A DNA stretch of 64,000 nt from Bacteroidota bacterium. GTDB lineage: Bacteria > Bacteroidota > Bacteroidia > UBA8524. The notes under the pieces are model-generated. The model had not been told where the DNA came from. It saw nothing but the letters and a program-made list of their open reading frames with translations, and ran no database searches. The stretch is taken from contig SBGR01000025.1 of the NCBI GenBank assembly GCA_006226545.1, forward strand, positions 62,001 through 126,000. The letters run 5' to 3'. Shown here piece by piece: positions 54,617 through 63,035 of this stretch. The translations under genes and the position numbers were made by a program. The number at the start of each line of letters is the position of its first letter. Within the stretch, counting starts at the first letter, position 1.

Positions 54617-56490
54617 GTGATGCGTTGATCGGGGTGCAAGGTAATAAGTCCTTCGTCAATGAGGTGTCTCAAAACCTCACTCAGATGTTCTTCATGCCAA
54701 TAGCCTGCGTAGGATGTCAGGTCTTTTAAGGTATCGTGTCCTTTTTCTAAGGCTTGCTGAATCAGCACACGGTAGGCTTCTTCGCTTTTCTTTTCTTTCT
54801 GATCTGCTTGGCAGATATCGCATTGTCCGCAACGGGGTGAGTCGAGCTCGTTGAAGTATTCCAAAATGGTTTGGCTTCGACAATGTTGGTTTTCGGCATA
54901 GCCAAATACGGCCTCCAAGCGAATGCCTGCTCTGTGTTTCAGCTCCTTTTGGTTTTCTTGAACGTAGTGTACTTTGTCTTCGCGCGGACGAAGTAAAACC
55001 ACCTGCGGTTTGTCTTTGGCAGGCTCATAACTGACCAAACCTACTTCTTGCAGCTTCATAAAGACCTGCTTGATTTCTTCCACGCTGTGGTGAAGCTGTC
55101 TCGCTAAAAAGGCCTCATCTACCCGCACGTATTGGTCGAATAATCCGGCATAGCTGCGTAAAAGCAATTTGAGGAAACCGGCAATCTTGGGATTGCGGAG
55201 CTCAAAATCGTACATCACCGTATTGTCTACCTTGATATGCACCTTGGCCGGCTGGTGTAAGGCATCAGACAGGTGAAGCACCGATTCTTGTTCCAGCACT
55301 TTCAAACACTGAAAAGCTGCTGAAGGTTTGAGTTCATTCTTTTTCGCAAACTCGGCGATGTCAAAATCGTAGGAAGCATAGGCGCCGCTGTGCAAAGGTA
55401 TTTGCAGGTGATTGCAAAGCATGGTATAGACGCGGGCAACTTCTTCGTATGGAGGGTAAGACTGTTCCCACTGACGAAGTGCATCTTGCTTGTCTTGATC
55501 TCTGAATAGGGCAATGCAATACGCTGCTTTTTCATCGCGCCCTGCTCTGCCGGCTTCTTGGTAATAGGCTTCGAGCGAATCCGGGAGTTCGTAGTGAATC
55601 ACAAAACGCACATCGGGTTTATCGATGCCCATCCCAAAGGCATTGGTGGAAACCATGATACGGGTTTTTCCATTGATCCAATTCTCTTGTTTCCGACTGC
55701 GTTGTGCGCCATCCAGTCCGGCATGGTAGAAATCAACTGAATGTCCGTGGTTGTACAGGTATTCTGCCAAGTCTTTGCAGAGTCTGCGGTTTCTGGCATA
55801 AATCACGCCGCTACCTTTGATTTTGCTCACAATCTGGAGGATGCGGTCGAGTTTATTTTCTTCTTGTAGTATGAGGTAATGCAGGTTTTTTCGCTCAAAG
55901 CTCTTGCGAAAAACGTGACGCTCTTTGAAAGAGAGTCGTACCTGAATATCGTCTACCACTGCCTGGGTAGCGCTGGCAGTTAAGGCCAAAACAGGCGCCT
56001 TAAGCCATTCGCGCACCTCGGCGATGCGGAGGTATTCCGGACGAAAATCATAACCCCATTGTGAGATACAATGTGCCTCATCAATGGCGAGTAAGTTGAT
56101 TTTCATCTGTACCGCTCGAGCTTTAAAAAGTTCGGTATGCAGGCGTTCAGGTGAGACGTAGAGGAACTTATACTGTCCGTGAATGCAATTGTCGAGTTCG
56201 CGGTCCATTTCCCTGTGCGACATCCCCGAGTAAATAGCCAATGCAGGGATGCCTCTTTTTTGCAGGTTCTCTACTTGGTCTTTCATCAGCGCGATAAGCG
56301 GAGAAATGACGAGGCAAAGTCCGTCTTGGGCCATGGCAGGAACTTGAAAGCAAATCGATTTACCCCCGCCGGTTGGCAATAGCGCTAGGGTATCTTGGCC
56401 TTTCAATACAGACTGAATGATGTCTTCTTGTAAGGGCCTGAAATTATCGTATCCCCAGTATTCCTTGAGTATGCTGTGGATTTGATTCAT
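54595..56490 (-). CDS. recQ: ATP-dependent DNA helicase RecQ
   Basis: A 3'-5' helicase of 631 residues. Motif I is ALLPTGGGKSICFQVPAM, motif II LLAIDEAHCISQWGYDFRP with DEAH, motif VI YYQEAGRAGRDEKAAYCIAL. The C-terminal zinc part has RCGQCDICQ and a winged helix. The C-terminal HRDC domain is absent or much reduced. It works in recombination and fork repair. Spacing to the upstream ABC gene is three bases. Confidence 0.94.
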   Translation of the reverse strand: MNQIHSILKEYWGYDNFRPLQEDIIQSVLKGQDTLALLPTGGGKSICFQVPAMAQDGLCLVISPLIALMKDQVENLQKRGIPALAIYSGMSHREMDRELDNCIHGQYKFLYVSPERLHTELFKARAVQMKINLLAIDEAHCISQWGYDFRPEYLRIAEVREWLKAPVLALTASATQAVVDDIQVRLSFKERHVFRKSFERKNLHYLILQEENKLDRILQIVSKIKGSGVIYARNRRLCKDLAEYLYNHGHSVDFYHAGLDGAQRSRKQENWINGKTRIMVSTNAFGMGIDKPDVRFVIHYELPDSLEAYYQEAGRAGRDEKAAYCIALFRDQDKQDALRQWEQSYPPYEEVARVYTMLCNHLQIPLHSGAYASYDFDIAEFAKKNELKPSAAFQCLKVLEQESVLHLSDALHQPAKVHIKVDNTVMYDFELRNPKIAGFLKLLLRSYAGLFDQYVRVDEAFLARQLHHSVEEIKQVFMKLQEVGLVSYEPAKDKPQVVLLRPREDKVHYVQENQKELKHRAGIRLEAVFGYAENQHCRSQTILEYFNELDSPRCGQCDICQADQKEKKSEEAYRVLIQQALEKGHDTLKDLTSYAGYWHEEHLSEVLRHLIDEGLITLHPDQRITWNEGNA

Positions 56491-56493
56491 GGA

Positions 56494-57150
56494 TTAATTG
56501 CCTGCTACGAGTCCATCGCGGATGGTAAAACAGATATCCGCTTGTTTGGCTAATTCTGTATTGTGCGTAACGATGATGAAGCTTTGTCCGAGTTCATCCC
56601 TAAGCTGAAAAAACAGTTGATGTAGGTCGGAAGCGTTTTGAGAATCGAGGTTACCTGAAGGTTCGTCGGCCAAGACCACGGATGGCTTGTTCATCAAGGC
56701 GCGAGCCACGGCCACCCGTTGCTGTTCCCCGCCTGAAAGTTCTCCCGGTTTATGCAGTGCCCTTTCGCTGATGTGCAAAAGCTCTAATAATTCGTGTGCT
56801 CTGGTTTCCGCCTCTTTTTTAGAAAGTCCTTTGATATAGGCGGGAAAGCAAATGTTTTCGATGGCGGTGAATTCAGGTAGTAGGTGGTGAAATTGAAAAA
56901 CAAATCCCAGCTTGTCGTTTCTGAACTGAGCCAGCTTATTGCCTTTGAGTTTGCTCACTTCTTGTCCGCCGATATACAGTTCACCCGAATCCATGTGGTC
57001 TAAGGTGCCCAGAATCTGAAGAAGGGTAGATTTACCCGCACCTGAGGCTCCAACAATGCTGGCTACTTGTCCGGCTCCGATTTCCAAATCGATGCCGCGT
57101 AATACTTCCAGCTTACCGTATGCTTTGCGAATCCCTCTAGCTTCCACCAT
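56494..57150 (-). CDS. LolD-like ABC transporter ATP-binding protein
   Basis: An ATPase of 218 residues of the LolD/MacB group. Walker A is [20 protein letters not shown], the signature [16 protein letters not shown], Walker [16 protein letters not shown]. The [20 protein letters not shown] part is typical of LolD, which powers lipoprotein release from the inner membrane. Its permease is not adjacent. It starts a unit with recQ and the two glycosyltransferases. Confidence 0.87.
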   Translation of the reverse strand: MVEARGIRKAYGKLEVLRGIDLEIGAGQVASIVGASGAGKSTLLQILGTLDHMDSGELYIGGQEVSKLKGNKLAQFRNDKLGFVFQFHHLLPEFTAIENICFPAYIKGLSKKEAETRAHELLELLHISERALHKPGELSGGEQQRVAVARALMNKPSVVLADEPSGNLDSQNASDLHQLFFQLRDELGQSFIIVTHNTELAKQADICFTIRDGLVAGN

Positions 57151-57308
57151 AGGCAGCGAAGATAGGATTTATCGCGATTAGGATAAATACCCCGATTCCT
57201 CCATGGGATTGATTCGAAAGAAATCCTTTTTAACTCAGGGTCATATCTCCTTGAAACCACCGTAGATAAAGCGGATGAGGGAGGTTCTAAGCTCTTTCGT
57301 TTAATTCC

Positions 57309-57339
57309 TTGTTCGCTTGCTCCTCAAATCCTATTTTTG
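57309..57339 (+). promoter_or_regulatory. Promoter of sucC
   Basis: TTG (57309-57311) and TATTTTTG (57332-57339) are 20 bases apart, in full agreement with the Bacteroidota consensus. The leader would be about 25 bases. Confidence 0.72.
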
Positions 57340-57369
57340 CCGCACCTAAATCGATTTAAATAACCAGAT

Positions 57370-58581
57370 ATGAATATTCACGAGTACCAGGCGAAAGCCA
57401 TCTTGAATAAATACGGTGTTGCAATCCAGAATGGTATTGTAGCTACTACACCGGAAGAAGCCGTTGAAGCGGCCAAACAAATGCATGCCTCTTCAGGTCA
57501 GAGCTGGGTTGTGGTAAAATCACAAATCCATGCTGGCGGACGTGGAAAAGGTAATATCGTTGGGACTGAGCAAAGAGGTGTGGCCTTGGCTAAGAACCTG
57601 GATGCAGTGAAAGAAATCTCTACCAATATCTTGGGTAATGTTTTGGTTACCATCCAGACTGGTGAGAAAGGTAAAAAAGTAAGTAAGGTTCTCGTTGCTG
57701 AAGACGTTTACTACCCAGGTGCTTCTGAGCCTAAAGAATACTATATGTCGGTTTTGTTGGATCGTCAGACCAGCCAAAACGTAATCATCTACACTACCGA
57801 AGGTGGTATGGATATCGAAGAAGTGGCTGAGCATACGCCAGAAAAAATCCACAAAGAATGGATCGACCCACTTACCGGACTTACCGGATTCCAAGCTCGT
57901 AAAATCGCTTATAACCTTGGTTTGAGCGGACAAGCAAACAAAGAGATGGTGAAATTCGTAACAGCGCTTTACAAAGCCTACGAAGAAACTGACTCAGCCA
58001 TGTTCGAAATCAACCCGGTATTGAAAACTTCCGATGATAAAATCTTGGCAGTTGATGCTAAAGTTGACATCGACGATAACGCATTGTACCGTCACGCTGA
58101 CCTTGCAGAATTGCGCGATGAGTCTGAAGAAGATCCTACCGAAGTAGAAGCAAAGAAATCTAACCTTAACTACGTGAAACTTGATGGTAACGTAGGTTGT
58201 ATGGTGAACGGTGCTGGTTTAGCGATGGCTACCATGGACATCATCAAGTTGAGCGGCGGCGAGCCGGCTAACTTCTTGGACGTGGGAGGTACTGCAAACG
58301 CACAAACAGTAGAAGCAGGTTTCCGTATCATCTTGTCAGACCCTAACGTAAAAGCCATTTTGGTTAACGTATTCGGTGGTATCGTTCGTTGCGACCGTGT
58401 TGCACAAGGTATCGTAGACGCTTACAATAATATCGGAAATATTCCGGTGCCTATCATCGTTCGTTTGCAAGGAACCAATGCAGAAGAAGGCAAGAAACTG
58501 ATTGACGATTCAGGATTGAAAGTTTTCTCTGCTATTCAATTAAAAGAAGCAGCTGACTTAGTGAAACAAGTATTGAGCTAA
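57370..58581 (+). CDS. sucC: Succinate-CoA ligase (ADP-forming) beta subunit
   Basis: A TCA-cycle enzyme subunit of 403 residues. It has the ATP-grasp N-terminal part (MNIHEYQAKAILNKYGVAIQ, VKSQIHAGGRGKGNIVG), and the CoA-ligase part with NFLDVGGTANAQTVEAGF and LVNVFGGIVRCDRVAQGI. Codon use is smooth, as in strongly expressed genes. The alpha subunit sucD is not next to it in this window; a terminator follows. Confidence 0.95.
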   Translation: MNIHEYQAKAILNKYGVAIQNGIVATTPEEAVEAAKQMHASSGQSWVVVKSQIHAGGRGKGNIVGTEQRGVALAKNLDAVKEISTNILGNVLVTIQTGEKGKKVSKVLVAEDVYYPGASEPKEYYMSVLLDRQTSQNVIIYTTEGGMDIEEVAEHTPEKIHKEWIDPLTGLTGFQARKIAYNLGLSGQANKEMVKFVTALYKAYEETDSAMFEINPVLKTSDDKILAVDAKVDIDDNALYRHADLAELRDESEEDPTEVEAKKSNLNYVKLDGNVGCMVNGAGLAMATMDIIKLSGGEPANFLDVGGTANAQTVEAGFRIILSDPNVKAILVNVFGGIVRCDRVAQGIVDAYNNIGNIPVPIIVRLQGTNAEEGKKLIDDSGLKVFSAIQLKEAADLVKQVLS

Positions 58582-58602
58582 GCATCGCTGAAACGATAAA
58601 CA

Positions 58603-58634
58603 GAAAAGCCCGGCCATTTGGTTGGGCTTTTTTT
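58603..58634 (+). terminator. Intrinsic terminator after sucC
   Basis: AAAAGCCCGGCC pairs with GGTTGGGCTTTT (two G-U pairs) around ATTT and is followed by a T run. It lies 22 bases after the sucC stop. Confidence 0.88.
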
Positions 58635-58678
58635 GTGGGGAATGAGGTCAGAAAGAAGGTGCTTCGCAATACTTTCGG

Positions 58679-58718
58679 ATAGGTTGAGGATGAGATTAAG
58701 GTTGAGGTTGGGGTTAAG
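58679..58718. repeat. AGGTTGAGG-type low-complexity repeat
   Basis: AGGTTGAGG is repeated with variation (AGGTTGAGGATGAGATTAAG, GTTGAGGTTGGGGTTAAG) in a 200-base gap between sucC and the convergent peroxidase gene. It is a short purine-rich tract of about 40 bases. Nothing else in the gap is recognised. Confidence 0.55.
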
Positions 58719-58797
58719 AATAGTTTATTTTCAACTTCTTTCCTGAAGTGATGTAGCCTCTACTTCAGCACCAATAACTCAAATCGCTCGACAAATC

Positions 58798-59904
58798 TTA
58801 GAATGGCGATTTCCACTTCGGGTTGGTCACCAAGGTTGAATCATTCAATAGTTTCAAGAAGGCAATTACATCTTGCTTGTCTTGAGCAGAAAGCCTAGGG
58901 ATAGGCTGTTGGTTTGCATCCATGTGCTTCACTAAATTCACATTTAAAGTGGAGCTAAACTGAAATCCATGATCGTAGTGATCCAATACTTCTTCTAAGG
59001 TTGCAAAACGGCCGTCGTGCATATAGGGTGCGGTATACGCCAGGTTTCTGAGTGATGGCGTTTTGAACTTGCCTATATCGCTAGCCTTTCCTGTTACACG
59101 AGCATAACCCGAATCTGGCGAAGCTTCCAGTCCATTATTGGCAAATTCATTTTCCCTTAAATCAATAATAAAAGGAGAGTTTAAGGTATGGCAATGCCTA
59201 CAGTCTGCACCGGTTTCGCTTAAAAATAAATTAAAGCCGCGGGCCTCAGAAGCAGTCATGTGGGCTGCCGGGTTTTGCGGGGTCTTTTGCACGTACTCAT
59301 CCCATTTCGATTGGTAACTTGTAATGCTGCGTATGAACTGAGCAATGGCAAATCGAAGCGTGGTTTCTGTTATTTCCTTATCCGGAAAGGCTTGTTTAAA
59401 TCGTGCCGGGTAGCTAGGATGGGCTTTGAGTCTTGCCACCGCTTCCGTTAGGCTGAGGTTCATCTCATGCACTGCCGTAATTGGTTCACCGGCCAGCGAT
59501 TCCAAGGTGCTTTGTCTGCCATCCCAGAAATAGCCTGAGCTCCAATTCAGGTTAAACAGCGCCATGGCGTTTTTCGTTCCAACAGCTCCTTCACTCCCCA
59601 AGCTTACCTCAAGGCCATGATCAGTGAAGCCGAAGCCCTGGTTATGACAGCTAGCGCAACTCTGGGAACTGTTTTTAGACAAGAGTGGATCATAGAATAA
59701 ATACCGACCTAACTCAACGCCTTCATTGGTCAATGGATTTTCAGCGATGAAATTGCCCAAAGGCCAATTGGATGGAACGTCCAATACATAAGTAGTGGGA
59801 CCCGGGGTACCTACAGTAGGCGGTTCGTCCGGTTTACACGATTCCAATCCGGCAATCAGACCGAAGATCAGTCCAAGGGTTAAGAGGTATTTACTATTTC
59901 TCAT
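58798..59904 (-). CDS. Di-haem cytochrome c peroxidase / MbnH-like lipoprotein
   Basis: A 368-residue di-haem protein of the BCCP/MauG superfamily. A lipoprotein signal (LIAGLESC) is followed by haem sites CASCH (Cys83, Cys86, His87) and CRHCH (Cys233, Cys236, His237). KTPSLRNLAYTAPYMHDGRF is the usual distal block. The neighbour with which it overlaps encodes an MbnP-like protein, so it is more likely an MbnH relative, which oxidises a Trp of MbnP, than a plain peroxidase. No Mbn biosynthetic gene is near. Confidence 0.82.
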   Translation of the reverse strand: MRNSKYLLTLGLIFGLIAGLESCKPDEPPTVGTPGPTTYVLDVPSNWPLGNFIAENPLTNEGVELGRYLFYDPLLSKNSSQSCASCHNQGFGFTDHGLEVSLGSEGAVGTKNAMALFNLNWSSGYFWDGRQSTLESLAGEPITAVHEMNLSLTEAVARLKAHPSYPARFKQAFPDKEITETTLRFAIAQFIRSITSYQSKWDEYVQKTPQNPAAHMTASEARGFNLFLSETGADCRHCHTLNSPFIIDLRENEFANNGLEASPDSGYARVTGKASDIGKFKTPSLRNLAYTAPYMHDGRFATLEEVLDHYDHGFQFSSTLNVNLVKHMDANQQPIPRLSAQDKQDVIAFLKLLNDSTLVTNPKWKSPF

Positions 59905-60659
59905 TCAGCAGTCCAAGCGTTTAAAAGGTTATCGCGTAGCAGCATGGTAAAAGTAGGCTCATCCATGGTATGGGATACAGCCGGTACTTCGTTTAACTTG
60001 ATCAAATTCGGATTATCAAACAATTCCATCAGCTCAAAGTTCAGGTTGATGGTGGCTTTCGTATTGGAAACGGTCAATGCCTTTGTGGTACTGATAGGCA
60101 GGCTATAGCTCATCAGGTAATTGTCGGCGCCAATATGGTAACCAAACGGCACCACCACGTCGTTGCTGTTTTTAAACTTGCCTTCGTACTTGATAAAGAT
60201 ATATCCGGTATTCCATGTCCAAAGCATGTTATAGGCTGGATCAAGGGTATTGAAATGATCGATATTGTGGTTAATGGCAGAGTCTAATCCCATGTAAAAA
60301 CGCACGCTATCGTATTGTCCGAAGGGCAGGTCTTTGAAGTTTAAGGTTTGACTGGAAGCGATATCGTATTCCACCAAAGCATATTTCTCTACTTTTTCCC
60401 AGCCTGTTTCCGGACTGTGAAACTCAAAGTTGCTCAGGTAATGACGAATCAAGTCGAGCTGCACGCTGTCGCCGGCCGGAGTAACATACTCCATGCTTTC
60501 CCAGTTCACCGCGTTGCCATTCGCTTGAAAATTAACCTTCACCTCTAGTTCACCACCGCGGGCTTCAGGGGTTGCGGTAGGCTCTTTTTCAGAACAAGCA
60601 TTGAGCATAAAAAGGCTACCAAGAGCAGCAGCAAATAAATATTTCTTCATCGTTTTCAT
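59901..60659 (-). CDS. MbnP-like lipoprotein
   Basis: A 252-residue lipoprotein (signal ending LFMLNAC). Family marks: VKVNFQANGNAVNWESM, GDSVQLDLIRHYLSNFEF, FKDLPFGQYDSVRFYMGLDS and MLWTWNTGYIFIKYEGKF. MbnP binds copper, and one Trp is turned to kynurenine by MbnH in the known pair; two Trp lie in the WTW motif here. It is the partner of the di-haem gene that follows with an ATGA overlap. A second ATG three codons in is possible. Confidence 0.8.
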   Translation of the reverse strand: MKTMKKYLFAAALGSLFMLNACSEKEPTATPEARGGELEVKVNFQANGNAVNWESMEYVTPAGDSVQLDLIRHYLSNFEFHSPETGWEKVEKYALVEYDIASSQTLNFKDLPFGQYDSVRFYMGLDSAINHNIDHFNTLDPAYNMLWTWNTGYIFIKYEGKFKNSNDVVVPFGYHIGADNYLMSYSLPISTTKALTVSNTKATINLNFELMELFDNPNLIKLNEVPAVSHTMDEPTFTMLLRDNLLNAWTAE

Positions 60660-60744
60660 GGGTAAGACCAGTTAAGTGAGTAATTCGTTGTTTCACTTAG
60701 CAAGTTATTTTTAAAAGGGCAGAATGTGAGTGACTTAGGTCACC

Positions 60745-61914
60745 CTAGGGTTTGGCTTTTCTGATCTCATCCAGAAGCTTTACTGTTCCTAGTACATTAT
60801 TGCCATTTGCCTTTCCTACTTCAATGGCTTCTTCGGCTTTCTTTTCTGCCTCGTCTAGCTTACCGGCTTTTTTCAAGAGGGCCGCATGAGTATCCAGGTA
60901 ATTGTAATCTTTGTTCTCCTTGCAAACCGCGTCAATCCATGTTAAAGCTGAAGCAAGTAAGGCTTCGTCATTTGAATTTTCATATACATCCCAAGCTTGG
61001 GTATTCCACCAATTGGCGTCGTCCATGCCTTTATCAGCAAAACGTTTGTCCAGCAGCGATTTAACTTCAGCCCATACTTCCATCTCTTTGTAAAGGTAGA
61101 GTCGGTAATAGAATCCGGATTCCGCGCCATTTTGCAAAAGCGGTAAACGCTCCTTCAGCAGTTTCTCTGCTCTATCCGGCTCTCTGCTTTTCGCTAAACG
61201 CTGAATTTGGCTACCTAAAATGGTTCCGGCAATATCATCGGTTTTGTCGCGGCCATAAAGGGAATCAAGGCTGGGCTTGGTTTCCCAAAATTGTTCGAGC
61301 CCTGCTTCATCCATCTGTCCAACAAAACGGGAGAATACGGTCCAGTTGATTTCTTGGCTTAAGTCGCTATTCATGTTGAACCAAGCTTGCACCAAGGTAT
61401 CGGTAGGAAACTTCTTTTTTCCATTGCCTTGCATCGCTAGCAAATAAAACTCAGGGTAATACAAGTTGAATTTCGGGGTATAACCCGGTCTTTTAACATG
61501 GTGATCTGGCGATACCATTTCATTTAAGGTTTTCTGAAAAACCGACACTTCTTGGTAGCCCACGGTTTGATACACCAGTTCCCCATCGCTATTAAAAACC
61601 AGGTAAGTGGGGAATGAAGTAATACCGTATTTCAAGGCTAATTGTATCCCCAAGTCTTCTTTTTCCATTTCCAGCTTGAGGTTGATGAAATGCTGGTTCA
61701 TAAAAGCACCGATACCCGAATCAGCAAAGGTCTTTTTGTCCATCACCTTGCACCAACCACACCAATCGGTATAGGCATCTAAGAAGATTAGCTTCTTCGC
61801 GGCAGCGGCTTCTTTGCGAATGCCGTCCCAATCTTGACTTTTTATAAAATTCGCTTGAGCGCCAGCATCGCTAACGGCCCAAGACATGAGAATAAACAGA
61901 AGTAGTTTACGCAT
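60745..61914 (-). CDS. Secreted thioredoxin-fold protein
   Basis: A 389-residue exported protein. After a signal peptide (WAVSDAGAQ) there is a thioredoxin domain with YTDWCGWCKVMDKKTF (Cys52, Cys55) and cis-Pro in GITSFPTYLVFNSDGEL. The C-terminal half is helical and TPR-like (LDTHAALLKKAGKLDEAEKK). It should reduce disulfides or hold folding in the periplasm. It lies 85 bases before the MbnP-like gene on the same strand and may be part of its unit. Confidence 0.85.
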   Translation of the reverse strand: MRKLLLFILMSWAVSDAGAQANFIKSQDWDGIRKEAAAAKKLIFLDAYTDWCGWCKVMDKKTFADSGIGAFMNQHFINLKLEMEKEDLGIQLALKYGITSFPTYLVFNSDGELVYQTVGYQEVSVFQKTLNEMVSPDHHVKRPGYTPKFNLYYPEFYLLAMQGNGKKKFPTDTLVQAWFNMNSDLSQEINWTVFSRFVGQMDEAGLEQFWETKPSLDSLYGRDKTDDIAGTILGSQIQRLAKSREPDRAEKLLKERLPLLQNGAESGFYYRLYLYKEMEVWAEVKSLLDKRFADKGMDDANWWNTQAWDVYENSNDEALLASALTWIDAVCKENKDYNYLDTHAALLKKAGKLDEAEKKAEEAIEVGKANGNNVLGTVKLLDEIRKAKP

Positions 61915-61970
61915 ACAGCGAAGTTAAGCCATTTTAAAACGAGTAAAACCGCTTCCTCGGCTTGATTTTA

Positions 61971-61978
61971 TACCTTTG
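61971..61978 (+). promoter_or_regulatory. Possible -7 box (TACCTTTG) before the ACMSD-like gene
   Basis: TACCTTTG fits TAnnTTTG and lies about 21 bases before the ATG. No clear TTTG is present at the right distance upstream. Confidence 0.4.
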
Positions 61979-61999
61979 CCGGATTAGTTTACCTATACC

Positions 62000-63028
62000 A
62001 TGAAAATAGACAGTCACGCACACATACTCCCAAAGACTTGGCCTAGCCTAAAAGAAAAGTACGGTTACGGTGGTTTTATTTACCTAGATCACAAAGAAGA
62101 AGGGGTAGCTGATATGATGCGCGACGACGGGAAATTCTTCCGCCGGATTGAAGAAAATTGCTGGAACCCAGAAGCGATTATCAGCGATATGGATGCCAAT
62201 GGGGTAGACATGATGACGCTCTGCACCGTTCCTGTTTTGTTCAATTACTGGGCAAAGCCGGAAGATGCCTACGACTGGGCTTGCTTCTTAAACGATCACA
62301 TTGCCGAAGTACAAAACAAATACAAATCGCGTTTTATCAGCTTGGGTACCTTGCCTATGCAAGATATCGACTTAGCCGTTAAAGAATTGGAGCGATGTAA
62401 AAACGTACTTGGCCTACGCGGCGTACAGATTGGCAGTCACATTGAAGATAAAAACCTGGATGATCCAATCTTCCACCCGTTCTACAGAGCTTGTGAAGAA
62501 TTGGATATGGCCATTTTCGTGCACCCTTGGGACATGATGGGCCAAGAGAAAATGCCGAAGTATTTCCTGCCTTGGTTGGTGGGCATGCCGGCCGAAACCT
62601 CTTTAGCAATTTGCTCCATGATTTTCGGTGGCATCTTCGATAAATTCCCGAAACTGCGTGTGATGTTCGCGCACGGTGGAGGTAGTTTTCCGTTTACAGT
62701 CGGACGAGTTTCGCACGGATGGCATTGCCGTCAGGATTTATGCGACGTGAACAAAATCCAAGATCCACGCGAGTATATCGGTCGTTTTTGGGTGGATGGC
62801 ATCACACACGACATAGACGCACTCAAGTTTTTAATTGAAACCATGGGCGCCGATAAAATCACCTACGGCACAGATTATCCTTTCCCTTTGGGCGATCTGG
62901 AGCATGGCCGATTTATTGAAGAAAGTAACCTACCGGAAGAGGTGAAAGCAAAAATCTTGCATTCCAACTTCCTCGATTTCTTAAAAATACCTCAAACCGA
63001 ATTGCAGCAATTACGCGGTTCCTTATAA
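62000..63028 (+). CDS. 2-amino-3-carboxymuconate-6-semialdehyde decarboxylase (ACMSD-like)
   Basis: A metal-dependent amidohydrolase-fold decarboxylase of 342 residues. The N-terminal metal site is KIDSHAHILPKTW with His6 and His8; MAIFVHPWDMMG, VMFAHGGGSFPFTVGRVSHG and ITYGTDYPFPLGDLEHGRF carry the rest, with the catalytic Asp in TDYPFP. It takes the kynurenine-pathway intermediate away from quinolinate to picolinate or further breakdown. Other genes of that route are not in the window. A related decarboxylase activity such as that on 2,3-dihydroxybenzoate cannot be excluded. Confidence 0.85.
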   Translation: MKIDSHAHILPKTWPSLKEKYGYGGFIYLDHKEEGVADMMRDDGKFFRRIEENCWNPEAIISDMDANGVDMMTLCTVPVLFNYWAKPEDAYDWACFLNDHIAEVQNKYKSRFISLGTLPMQDIDLAVKELERCKNVLGLRGVQIGSHIEDKNLDDPIFHPFYRACEELDMAIFVHPWDMMGQEKMPKYFLPWLVGMPAETSLAICSMIFGGIFDKFPKLRVMFAHGGGSFPFTVGRVSHGWHCRQDLCDVNKIQDPREYIGRFWVDGITHDIDALKFLIETMGADKITYGTDYPFPLGDLEHGRFIEESNLPEEVKAKILHSNFLDFLKIPQTELQQLRGSL

Positions 63029-63035
63029 GCGATAC

